From Oxyruncus cristatus (lineage: Eukaryota > Chordata > Aves > Passeriformes > Cotingidae): 64,000 nt of DNA. This document shows, in pieces, positions 1 through 11,526 of the stretch; within the stretch, counting starts at the first letter, position 1, and the number at the start of each line of letters is the position of its first letter. A program made the position numbers and the translations under genes. The stretch is from positions 330,137 through 394,136 of the forward strand of contig VXAY01003218.1 of NCBI GenBank assembly GCA_013399855.1, written 5' to 3'. The notes below the pieces were generated by a model. The model made no database searches, had not been told where the DNA came from, and was given only the letters and a program-made list of their open reading frames with translations.

Positions 1-1868
1 GAGAACCCGTGAGCTGAGCATGGTGAGTGCTGGGGGGGTGGGAGGCAGAGAGGTGAAGAGCCCTGTAAGCCTGCCAGAAAGGCTGGATGCCCACAGCTGG
101 AGCCATCCATCTCTCTCTTCACCTCTTTATTCTTCAAAACCTCCTGAGAAGTTTCTCCAGTCTTCTTCATGAAGATATTTAATTCTAGCCACTTGAAAAT
201 GCTGTTATTTTGTTGCCATTTGGAATAAGTGCGGCGCTGAAATTTGTTGGAAACTAAACAGTCTCCAAGGTCACTGTGCCATGAGTTCCATAAACTGCTT
301 TAACGTAGGAGGCGTCATCTGCAGGTACAGGCTAGTGATCAGAAGTCTGTGTGCTGTTACAGTCTGTGGCCTTTGCTTGTTCTTCGAAGGATCATCCCTT
401 CCTTTTGGGAAATACTGTGTCCCAAGAGGATGAGCGAGTCTTAGTCTGTTTTTGTCTCATGGCTTTTGTGGGTTACACTGTGTGACTCCAGTTGACAGGC
501 CTTCATCGTCGGCCCTAAGGGATGAAGTCTCCAATTCTTTTAACACACTGTTAAAGAATTTTTCATCTGTCCTTTTCTTTAAAGGAGAGCCAGTCTTCAC
601 TGGATATGAAAAACAAACTGGGCACCACTAAACAGACAGAAAATGGACAATTAGAGCCACAAAGCAAGGTTCCAGCTGACGACCTCACACTGACATTCAG
701 GTAACGTGGGCCTTCAACCTGTCTTTGTAACAGGAGAATGATTTCATCCAGGGTCACTCTCCTGGGTGAATAATTTCCCCTGCCTCTCATCAGCTCTGAT
801 GGGGAAGCATCTACTAGGAAAAGAGGATACAAATCAAGTTTTTAGAGTGCAAGCATGAATTAAGGACTGCTTTATTTGATGAGTAGGTGAATGGAATGAG
901 ACTTAGGTAAATTAATCCAACAGAAGACTTGCAATGTCTGTCAGACCAGGAGTCCGTCTCGTCAGTATTGGATGCTTAATAGGGAGGAGCAGGAGATAAA
1001 CAGCTACCATAAAAGAAACCTCTACCTGCTATATTGGTTTCAAAGAAAATAGATGTCCCAAATGTGAGAGGAAGGTTATTCCACCCTGCTAAGGTTTGTC
1101 GTGTGGATTTGTCCAGGAAGGTACGTGACTTTGAAAGTAAGCTCTGTTTAATTTGTAGGAAGTTATCTTTTTCTGTGGAGATACTGGGATTGATTTCAGT
1201 TCACATTTAATAGACAGTTGGAATAAGATGTTGGCTCGAAATGCTGGAAATCTCCACAGCAAGTGTTTTCAGATGGCCACAAGCATCTGTGTGTATTCAG
1301 ACTAGCACTGAACAGAGAAGCTGAGATGTCATTACATTTACAGAACTTGATGTGAGCAGTTTGGAATCTGGATATTTATTCAGACAATGTGTCCCTCAGT
1401 TGCTGGTGAAGTTTGCACTTCTTATAACCAATTCTTGAGTTCTGCACTGCACCATTAGATTGAAGCCTCCAGAGCAGGAACTAGTTTTTTCATATGGAGC
1501 TCTGGAAGTAATGAAATCAGAACAACTACTTATGTTTTTTTACGTTTAAAAAAAAAAAAAAAACCAACCAAACCCGAACATAAGATAAATGATCCAGGTG
1601 AGTCAGATATTCTGGACTGTGTTCATTGAAGTCATTGTACTTGAAATAAATGAAAAATCTCAGTAAAATTACTTCTTTTCACCCACGTCCCCTTTCTCCT
1701 GGACTTTCCCCCAGCAGTGATGTTCCGAATGGATCAGCTTTGACACAAGAGAACATTGGCCTCCTGTCAAACAAGGCGGCGTCTCTGAGCCTGTCAGAGG
1801 ACCCCGAGGGAGGAGGGGATGGCCACGACTCCCAGCGAGCGGGAGTGACACCCACATCTGCTCCATGA
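1..1868 (+). CDS. RC3H1: Roquin-1, last three coding exons (partial gene)
   Basis: Roquin-1 is a cytoplasmic RING and CCCH-finger protein that binds stem-loops in mRNA 3'UTRs and recruits decay and deadenylation factors. Only the C-terminal tail is here; the RING, ROQ and CCCH domains lie upstream of the window. Coding exons are 1-22 (donor GTGAGT), 585-700 (acceptor after TTTAAAG, donor GTAACG) and 1718-1868. They join in phase (0, then 2+1), and the stop TGA is at 1866-1868. The visible tail is low-complexity and rich in Ser, Gly, Asp and Glu. It runs from SLDMKNKLG through [17 protein letters not shown] to the terminal TPTSAP, which I recognise as the Roquin-1 C-terminus. Adjacency to SERPINC1 supports the call. 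The last acceptor is a CAGCAG tandem at 1712-1717, so an extra Ser codon is optional. Intron 701-1717 carries a poly-A run near 1549 and no gene. Confidence 0.85.
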
Positions 1869-3512
1869 AGCCGGGCCGGCACACTCCGAGCTCCTCCTGC
1901 CGGGGTGGCGGCACCTTCCATCGCGTTTCTTTCCGGGGTGATTGGAGAAAGCCAGGAGCAGCAGCAGTAGCAGAGCAGCAGGTCCAGAGGCAATGTGCAC
2001 AAACACAACTACTAGAAACAAATCCTGCACATAGTTCACATTAACGCATTTTTTAATTAAAAAAAAATGAAAATTAGCAGTATCTGCAAGCAATTCAAAT
2101 TAAATTTGTTTTTGTTCTGTGAATGAACTTTATTTTAATAACTTTGGACGCCTTGAATCCCAGGGCTTAAAAAAAAAAGATATTATATATATACTCTGTT
2201 TGATTAATTGTATGATCTTAATGAAGTAGGTTTTTTCTTTTATTTTGGTATTATTACATACCCAGTGCATAGTTCCTTATCACCTTAATTTCTCAATGAC
2301 TAAAACAACCTGGCCGCTTCCTTGTGTGGTTTAAGAGTAAACAAGGAATGAAGGTTGGAGAGTAGCTGTGACATTGCAGTGTCAAAAGATGGGCAGCAAA
2401 CTTAATTCTTAACACAGTTCCTCCTGGTGTGGCCAGGAGCTGAACCCCAGCTTCTTCCTTAAATTGATGAATTTAAACTACAAGTGACAGAATCCTTGCA
2501 GTTCCACAGGTGGTTTTTTTTTTAAGCTGGCATTGTTTAAGGTCTGTGTGTGTGTTAGAAATTGGCATCTGAGAGTCAGCCTGCAGCTTGTCTGTCAGTG
2601 CTGCAGTGAATCCTTCCTGGATTCTCCTTTCATAAGGAAAAAGTTGCATCAAAATGACCGCTGAAGGTGCAGCACAGATCCTACCAGAAGTACTGAGGAG
2701 CAAATCTGCGTGATAGATCTAATGCTTCTCCAAGTAGATGCTTTGTAAGCGTAAGCTGGAGAAGCCATAAACCTTTCTTGATGTTTTCTTTGAAAAACAA
2801 AGAAATGACAGATTTTATTCTTGCTGCACTTTCCTTGACTCCTTTGACATTCACTGGGGTGAGAGACCCTGGATACGAAGAACCCCGGAGAACGATTTTA
2901 AAGTGCTGCTCCCTCTACACCTTCTTGGCCTGTGTTCTCGTTTCTTCTTTTTGGCTTAGACTACTAAATGGGAAAGCACTGGTTATGTAATAAATTACTG
3001 CATTGCTTTGGTTGGGTAAAGCAAGAGTTACTGAATTTTCTTGGGTTTTAGTTTTTTTTCCTTAACCTTAACTCCTGCTGAGGTCATAGCAACCTTGGGC
3101 TAAGCTTTGCATTCATCATACTGTTAAATAAAACAAAAGGGGGGGTGGGAGGGGATACAGTCCCACTATTGCCTACCAGTAGGAGAGTCCAAACAGAAGA
3201 CTCTTTTGAGTAGCAATTATTTAATTTGCCCAGTCAAGGCACCGCATTTATATACTATTTCACATTGAATTTGATTATGCCCTACAGACCTGGCTGGTCA
3301 AGGATTTGATACACATATTGGCTTGGGATTCGAGCTTTCTTTTTTATTTAAATAAAAATTTATATATAAATATATATATACATATATACATAGTTATATC
3401 TGTATATATATTGGGTATGTTTTAAGAATTTTTTCGCGTGAGCGCAGCTGTTGTGATCCAATGTCCGGGAGGTTAGAAGCACTGAATTGACAATAAAGGC
3501 ATTTTTCAGCTC
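1869..3512 (+). other. RC3H1: RC3H1 3'UTR, minimal extent
   Basis: This is AT-rich sequence without reading-frame support directly after the RC3H1 stop codon. Poly(A) signals AATAAA occur at about 3128 and at about 3490; the second, followed by GT-rich sequence, is my preferred proximal end. It contains an 18-bp perfect palindrome at 3341-3358 and a TA-rich tract at about 3359-3415. Mammalian RC3H1 has a longer 3'UTR, so the transcript may continue; further AATAAA signals lie near 6302, 7083 and 8465. Confidence 0.6.
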
Positions 3513-6500
3513 ACACCCCCACACTCTCCATATGTCTCCACATGGGTTTATTTCGCTCTTAGTTGAATTCCGGCCTCTTCATTACCAAGGGTAGTTTGAG
3601 GCTTGCTTTCTTTTCTAGCCCTTCCTGACTTTGGGCAAAGAATCCTCTTTGCACTAAGCAGCTTCACCTCCAGCTTGTCCCCCCCATCCGTAGGTGCTGC
3701 TTGAGGCCGAGCATTCCAGCCGAGCATTCCAGCCGCTCCCCTGGAGCCCAGCAGGGCTGTGGGGATGCAGCTGTGAGTCTCTTCCTCCCTTCTCTGCTCT
3801 GGCCAGGAGGATGATGATGTTTCCCTGGCTGCCTTCTCCCAAGTCACCTGGCACAGGCAGCCTGCCCTGTCCCCCCATCCTTTAGTGCAGAGCACCACCC
3901 TCAGGTCAGCCTTCTCCTTGGTTTTAACTAGTTTATTCCTTCCTGCTGTCTCTTTATTAACACAGGGAGCTCACCTTAGTCGAGATAATTAGTGCAATAT
4001 TCTAATCTAGGAGGCCAAGCCCAGAATGTTCCTTTTTTTTTTGACTGCAGTAATTGTGGATGTAAAATGAGTTTTCAAAGACGGTTACAATAGGTTTGAC
4101 TCCCACAGATTCATTTGCAACACTAGGAAGAAAATCTGGAGGGCAAAAACCTTTTTACTTTTTATTTAACTGGCTCCCTTGCCAGATTAGGGATTATTCC
4201 TTTCTCTACTTTTTCTACTGGGAGGAATTCCAGTATAGCTATTCAGATTGCTGGCCTATGTATGGTGAATGCTTCCGAAACTTGGGGATTAGAAAGGAAA
4301 CCTTACTGTTGTTTTTTGGTTGTGGTTTTTTTTCTTTTTTCTCCTTCATCCAACTCTCCGTGCTGTACTTTGTTCATAGTGTCCTTGTTGTGATCAGTGT
4401 GTCCAGGTGAATGCCCTGTTGGCCCAGAATTATAGTTTGGCTTGTTAAATAGTGTGTTTAATATCTACTAACAGTATTGATTTTTAGCTTTGGTTCTTCC
4501 CCTCCTCCTCTTACCCTTTTTCTGCCTTTTTTTTTTTTTTTTTTTTTTTTGCAGAAGTCTAGTTGATTAGACAAGTCGAACAGCAAAGTGCAGTGCCTGC
4601 TTTTAAGTCTTTTTCTGCAAACTGCACATGAAATATTCCCTTTTTGTGGGAAAACTAGGAGAACTCGGAGGACAGAGCTCTACATGCAGTTGGCAGCACT
4701 GACGGTTACAGCAAATGAGCAGGGAGTGGAAGTGTCAGGAGTGACTCTGTCCTGGTGCACTCATTGCTATGGCCCAGCACTGTCCCAGCTGCACAGGAAC
4801 GCTGCCCACCTCTGTGAGATTGGTCTTGGCTACAGGACTGCTGTAGATCCTTCTGCCTGGGCTAGAAGCAGCAGTATTAACGTGGTGTCAGGGCACTGCT
4901 GCCTCCTTTGGGAGGTAGGTGGAATTTTCCTACTGCACCAGACAGCTCGGAACCCTCACTGATACCTGGGTTCCAGCCCCGGCACGGACAAAGCCCCCAG
5001 AATAGAAAGTCCACGGGGAAGGTTGAGCTTCAGTGTGTCAGTGATTCAGTCAGTGTAGAAATGTCTGTTTATTCTGTAATGCTACTTTCCTCCTCCTGTC
5101 AACATCTCTTCTTCCTTTCCTCTGACCTAGTTCTGGTTTCTTAATAGGAGAAATTTAAACTGTTTCTCCTGCCTCTCTTGTGTGCTGTCCCATTTCAGAG
5201 TGGGACTTGTTTTCTCTCGATCAGAATACTTTGCAAGCTTGCAGCACAGTTATCCCCTTCCTTCTCAGGTTCTTCTGTCTCATTTTTTTCTGAGCCTTCT
5301 CTGCCTTTTTTTTTCCTTCTTTCCTCCTGTGGCTTGCCCATCCACCCTCCCTGATTGTGTAACAGTGACAGCTTGCTGCCTCAAAACAGAGCATTCAAAT
5401 GAATTCGCTTAGCCAATAACTTCTGTGAAGTTGCCTTTTCTAATGGTGTTATTACTCAGTGATGCACAAATGTGATATTGCCCCTACTGGTAGGCAAATG
5501 GGGGGTCTGTATAAACATGGTAAACTGCTGTTTTCTTTAAAGGAGAGCCAAAGACTTGTGCTTTACACTTCTTTTTTTTTTTTTTTTTCCCCTGGTGTAG
5601 CCATTTTGATTGTCAAGTGTTCATAGGGTACTGTGAGTTGACTGTATTATCCTAATAACATTTCCAGAAGTTAATGATTGTCAAACCTTGCCCATGCATT
5701 GAATTGTGGAAAATCATTCCATTGAGTCATACAACTTGCAGTGTACCGAGATGTATCTGGGGTGTTGTGACGTGTTTTCAGTCTCTCATGCACTCTCATG
5801 GAATGGCTCATTTAGAGAGGGAGAAGGAACATAGAAATCTCATAATCTAGGAAGCCTTTGTCTTTAAGTGTTTAAATCTAAATTGAATACCGATGGAAAA
5901 TCTCTTCAGTTACATTAGAAGATAAATCTGTGTTACAAATGTGACTGACTTTTAAGCCCATTGGAGCCGGAAAGACTTGTCAAACTCTAGCGTTACATTA
6001 AATTAGATGTGGAAGAACCAAACTTGTATGGTCATATTGTCTCTTGACAGCACAAACTGAGTAAGGTGGGGCAAATTCTGTCTTAGAAAGGGCCAGGGGT
6101 GAGGCTTTTATTGATAATACAAGAAAGCCACTTGCATTTCCCTTCCTTGATCTACTCAAACTCTTGCAGGCTTGGTACCAAGGTTTTTAGGTTCAGAGAG
6201 AAATCTTTAAGTCCAAGTAGCACGAACCCTCATTTCCATTGCCATTTATAGGTCTGGACTATAACAAAGCAGACTTACAGGACAGTTGTCTGAAGAACCC
6301 CAATAAAAAATATCTTTGCTGGACTGGCTGTTTTAGACCTGCTTTTATGGTCTGAGAAATTCAGTGCCAAAAAACCTTGGTGTGTCAGCAGCTTAATTTC
6401 TTGTATCATAATAAATCAAGTCACCTGGATGAAAGAAAACCCAACCCAGGAAGCAAAAGCTGTTGAGTTGCCTACATGGTCATGTAGACAGGAACTGGAA

Positions 6501-9500
6501 AAACATCTGCCTCGCTTGAGTAAGTGTAAACTGAATTTCTGAGGGAAGGGAAGCAGATCTTCTGAGCCGCCTCTTGGGTACAGCCTTGGTGCCAAGACCT
6601 GGGTGGTTGTTACTTGTAAATCAACATACAGGTTATTTTGTAGCACAAATTGATTTGCTCTCACATCAAATAGACACTGAAATGTCAAAAACATCATTGG
6701 GGACTCTCTTTTCTGTAGTCCGGTGTTACCAACTGCATTATTTTCTGTTGGAATACCAAAGGATGAAAGAGGCTGGAGTAAGTTAGTTCAAGTTATACAG
6801 TATAAGTAAGGAATTTGGGGGAATGTTATTCCAGGGTCCTTACACAGTTAATATGTGGTCTTTATTCTTCTGTAGGAAGAAGAATGTAATTGCTTAGTGT
6901 TGTCACAGCCTCCGCGGCACTTCTTGTGATGCAGGGAGAGCTTAATTAGCAGGGAGAGGAGAACAAACTTAATGCTTATTTTGATTATAATATAATTTCC
7001 TAATGGCAAGTGTGATACCATGTCATGGGAAGTTTTTGAACACTGGTAAGCAAAGAGGCTGCAGCTTTTCCTGGAATTTCCCAATAAAGCAAGCACGTGG
7101 CCAATGTGGATTTGTCTACGTAGGAACATCCCAGTCATTTGAAGCTTGAAGTATGTGGCCATAATATTCAAAATCGGGTGCCTGTGGCTGAGTAACATGG
7201 ATAATTAACTGACCTTTCCCAGGCAATCTTTACAATTCTGGTGAGTTTGTGTACAACTTGAGTGCCAATTGCCAGGTGTTCAGCAGTTGGGAAGGTTTAG
7301 GTGACTAGGGACATCCAGCAAAGGCAGCTTTCCTTGGGATATACCAGTTGGATGTTTTCATGTGCCAGGAAGCAACTGATTCTGAGATCTGAAAGCTTTA
7401 GGAAAACACAATTACCAACTTCAATTTGAAACATGCAGTGTTGGGAGAGATGGAAGCAACAGGTGGTGCAGTGTCTCTGGAAATCAAAAGCATTAGACGT
7501 GGTGGAATTACATGTGAAATGTATATGGGGAAAATGTAAGCAAAAAAAAAAAAAAATCTTGTGGAATATTTGATGTTTAAGAAATCATTTGCTTCTTTGT
7601 AATGTTAAAAATATCTAATTAATAGTTCTGTGGCAGACAGTACTCACAAGTCTTTGGCATCCAAACCAGATTGTGTATTGGATGGATCCCACAACTGGAT
7701 GTGTGTGCAGCCCTCTTCATTTGTAGCTTTTTAAAAAGAAACATGGCAGCAGCCTTTTATAAATGCGTGAAGCAACCTGAGAGAGAGGAGGGCAAGCCCC
7801 GTGCACCTCCCAGCTGCTGCTCAGCTCTCCATTGCGACCCTTCACCCGCAACCTCTCGCAAGCGGAGCTGCTCAACTTGGGCAAATCAAATGATTTTTAA
7901 GAGTTTTTCCTAATTTTAAGGAGTTCCCATTCCCCCTTTGGCCTCTGCTTGCTGTGTAAGCAGCCTCCATGCTAAAAGGAGCTTTCCTTGAAGTCAGCTT
8001 AGCAACTGTGCTGTAGCTTGGCTGTTCTTCCCTGTTTTCCGTGACTGGCAGTGGAGTGTCGAGCTCTCTCCCCGCTGCATTTGCTGCTGTGGGGAGGAAG
8101 AGGTGAGAAAAGGCACGTGTGAGAGGAGGGAAGAACAACTGTGGGACCTCTCCAGTGGCTCCCACACCCTCTTTGAAGTCATCTGCTTCCAGTTGTGGGA
8201 TTTCTCTATAGATGATTTTTTGTTTTCCTGGTTTCTGTAAGCCTGATTTTCTTCAATCTTGTTAGTTCCGTACAAGTCTCCCCGAGACATTCTGCAGTCA
8301 TTATCACCTTTTTGGGTGGAGTTTTATTTTGATTTTTTGGTTTGTTTGGTTTTTTTAAATAACTTTTTAACATTGGTGCATATATGCTTGGGATAGAGCT
8401 CATGTAATTTTCCAATCGTATTGATTGTATGTGATTGTGCCCTGCAGAGGTATATTTAACAAAAAATAAAATAAAGGATAGTCTAGGTAATAAAAAGGAG
8501 ACCATGAGGTTTGTTGAGTCAGGTTATGAACTATTTCTTTCATTTATTTAGGATCCTGGATAAGTGAAATTCCCTGTCTGCTGTTGTCATGAATCAGTGC
8601 TGAACAGAACGTTCATTCCGTCTCTGTTTGAACTGGGGGTTTTCTTGCTTTTCTTCTCTTTCTGCTGTTTTCTTCCTTTTCTGCTCCTCTTTCCCATCAA
8701 CAAAAATTTCTCACTCCTTTATGGGAATGGCTGACTCTGAGTTGATATTGTGGGTATTTGTTGTCTGTAACTATCAAAACATTCTTAATAGGAGTAGAGA
8801 TGAAGTAGAATGTATGAGAAGAATTCCATAAATTGAATTCTTTGCAAGTTCAGGAGAATTTTGAAGTCTTGTGCATACAGGCCTGGTCACAGGAGAGAGG
8901 CACACAGGGAGTTGGTGCCTCTTTTCCAGGAGAGGTTGGATGCTTTGCTACCTTTGGGGAAAACTGAGATGACAAAAGGAGTAGAAGAAAGAGTTCTCTA
9001 TATCCAACTCCCTGTGTCTTTACTCCTGCAATATACTTTTTAAACTTGAAAGAAAAGCCTTTTAGATACTGTGCTGAAGTGGGACGGGGTGGATTGAAGG
9101 AGGCAAAAGGATCCAGAGATCTGATTATTTGAGTATTTGATCTGAATATCTGAGTATTTGTCTCCTTTGTTTTATCTTCAGACTTACAGAGCCAACACTG
9201 TCATCTTTGTACGAAAGGACAAGGGAGTGGACACCTATTGTATGTGCATGGTGGTTATATAGAAAAAGCCATGTTGAAATGTTATTTCTTCGGTCTTCAC
9301 CTTGCTTTTCTCCCTCTTAAAGCTGACTCAACCTCACCTTGCTCTCACATAGTGTCTAAGGGTCCTTTGAGTTGCAGATTCAACAAAAACAGGGTGGAAA
9401 GGTGATGATTCACGATTTGGTTTGTAAATAGACAAGGTCTTACCTGCTTTTCTGTCAGCATTTATATTAAATGATAAATTAATGGAGAACACTTTGAAAT

Positions 9501-11344
9501 ATCTCTCGTTTTCTGTCTGGGGTGAATGTGCATTCTTGTAGATTTTGTGTGAGGTGTAGGACTGTCAGATCATCTCTGTAACGCTTTCTCCAGGTCGAGG
9601 TGTGTCTGTTCTCTGCTGGACTGGAGCACAAGAGGTGCCAAACAGAGAGGAGCCACGTGTCTCTCCTTGGTCTGGCCTGTTCTCACTCCAGCTGTAAACA
9701 AGGTGGCTCCCTCACCAGAGGTGAATGAGAAAGGATAATGTTTTGCCCAGAGTACATATCTAAAACCCAAATCAAACCCTTCAGAAAAGGAGCGAGCAGC
9801 ATTCGCAGATGTTGAGCCTGGTTTGGGACTTGCCTTTGAGTGACGAAGGTTTGCTCCACAGTCTGCTTTGTGGTTTTTAATCTTCTCCTTTCAGTCCTTT
9901 TTGTGGGCTCTAACAAGTCATTCTCTGGCTGTAAATCTGAAACTGGCCAAACCAAAGCTGCTGCTTGGCTGAAAAACTGTTCCTTCTCCTATTGCAGGGC
10001 AGGCAGAGCCTTCTGGCTTTTAAAAGGAAGATCTGAAGTGCTGTGGAGAGTCAGATCCCTTTGGAAGGTAGTAGTGGGTGCTCTACATCAAGAGAGATTT
10101 GGGGAAACTGGGATTTTTTTATTATGAGGAAAAGAGGGATGGTACCTGCTGGAAATCTTTTTTCCCTTTAAATGTGGGTATTAGGATAGAAGGGAGCTGG
10201 AGAAGGCTGGCCCAGAACATGGGATTCCTTGATCCCACCTCACTCTCTGAGTGCACGAGTCATCTACATTGTGCTGCCTCATAAAACTCCACAGTGAGCA
10301 CCCAAAGCACAGACAACTAAGGAAATTTGTGTTCCTGCTCACCACTCAGGGGTATTTAGGAGCTGTTTCTTTCCAACTAGAATGTCTTCAGTTGTTTCTG
10401 TAACCTCCTTCCTCATAACTGTGTACTCCAACTCCCTGTCTTCTGGACTGCAAGTATGGGAGAGACTAAAACCAAGGCATGATGCTTCATGTCCCTTGCC
10501 CCAGGCTTTGGTGCTCAAAGGGTTTGAGCCTCTGGTCCCTGCTTTGGGTCTGGGAGCAGCAGCTTTTGGAGAACAGCCCTTCCCCTGGAGCAGACAGGGC
10601 AGCTAATGGCTTGTAAGGCATCTTGGATGCTTCCATAGGGATCTCCCTGCTCAGGTGTGAGTGATGGGCTGTTGCTTGGACCTGAACCAGCAATAAATTA
10701 ACCATTTACATGCTGCACTCAAAAGCAGGTTTACTCTTCTCCCCTGGGAAGGGATGGCTTGGGCAGCTCTGTGGCATGTGCAAAACAGTAGGTGTTTGCT
10801 CTTGGTTTTACTGCTTTAAACTACCCCTGAGAACTGGGTGAATGGAAACCCGTGCTTGGATGTCTGCCTGGATGTGGAGCATCCCTAATTCACCCCAGAG
10901 ACCCTGGGACCTGTGAGTTACCTCAGCAAATTAAACCAGCAGTCACCTGGAGCAGTAAGATGTGCAGTGCACAGGTCCTTTTTTTCTCATGGAGGACGTT
11001 TTACAGTATCTTTCAATTTATGTCCACAATCTCTGTCCCTTTTCATTACATCCCATACTGGCATAGTAAGGCCCTTTACTTCCCCCAAACCATTTTGCAG
11101 CTGTGTTTTCCATCAAGACCTGGGCTCTTACTGGAGGCCAGGAGCAGGGTAGTTGTAGCTCCTGCTGAGCCAGCCTGCTCCTGGGATTGATGGTCAGGAG
11201 GCAACGCTGTGGAGTTTGTTAGAGCAGCTGCATCCCACATGGGAAATGGGGTTGTTCAGTCCTGCTCCCAGTGCTGCCACGAGCATCTGGACTGGAGGTG
11301 GGGGAGCTGCTGTTAATCCTCCGCTTTCCAGCTGTGCAAATGAA
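3513..11344. other. Non-coding AT-rich stretch after RC3H1
   Basis: I see no conserved reading frame, splice-bounded exon or RNA gene here. It has poly-T and pyrimidine runs near 4530-4550 and 5570-5588, a poly-A run near 7540 and several AATAAA motifs on the + strand. The near absence of recognisable repeats up to about 11.3 kb would fit an extended RC3H1 3'UTR for at least part of it, but this is inference. Open frames here are short and unremarkable. Confidence 0.4.
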
Positions 11345-11526
11345 AGGACACAGAACCACAGAATATCCTGAGCTGGAAGGGACCCACAAGGATCATCAAG
11401 TCCAACTCCTGATCCTGATCCTGACCCCATCAATCCCACCGTGTGCCTGACGGTGTTGTCCAAACTCCAAACACTCCTTGAGCTCTTGCAGGTTTGGGGC
11501 CACTTCCCAGGGGAGCCTGTTCCAGG
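11345..11526 (-). mobile_element. CR1 LINE 3'-end fragment
   Basis: Antisense CR1 tail. It begins with the reverse complement of the terminal ATTCTGTG-type repeat (ccacagaatatcctgagctg) and continues with the typical blocks ctggaagggacccacaagg, tccaactcctg and gggagcctgttccag. It is truncated at its 5' side, as is usual for CR1. Confidence 0.85.
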
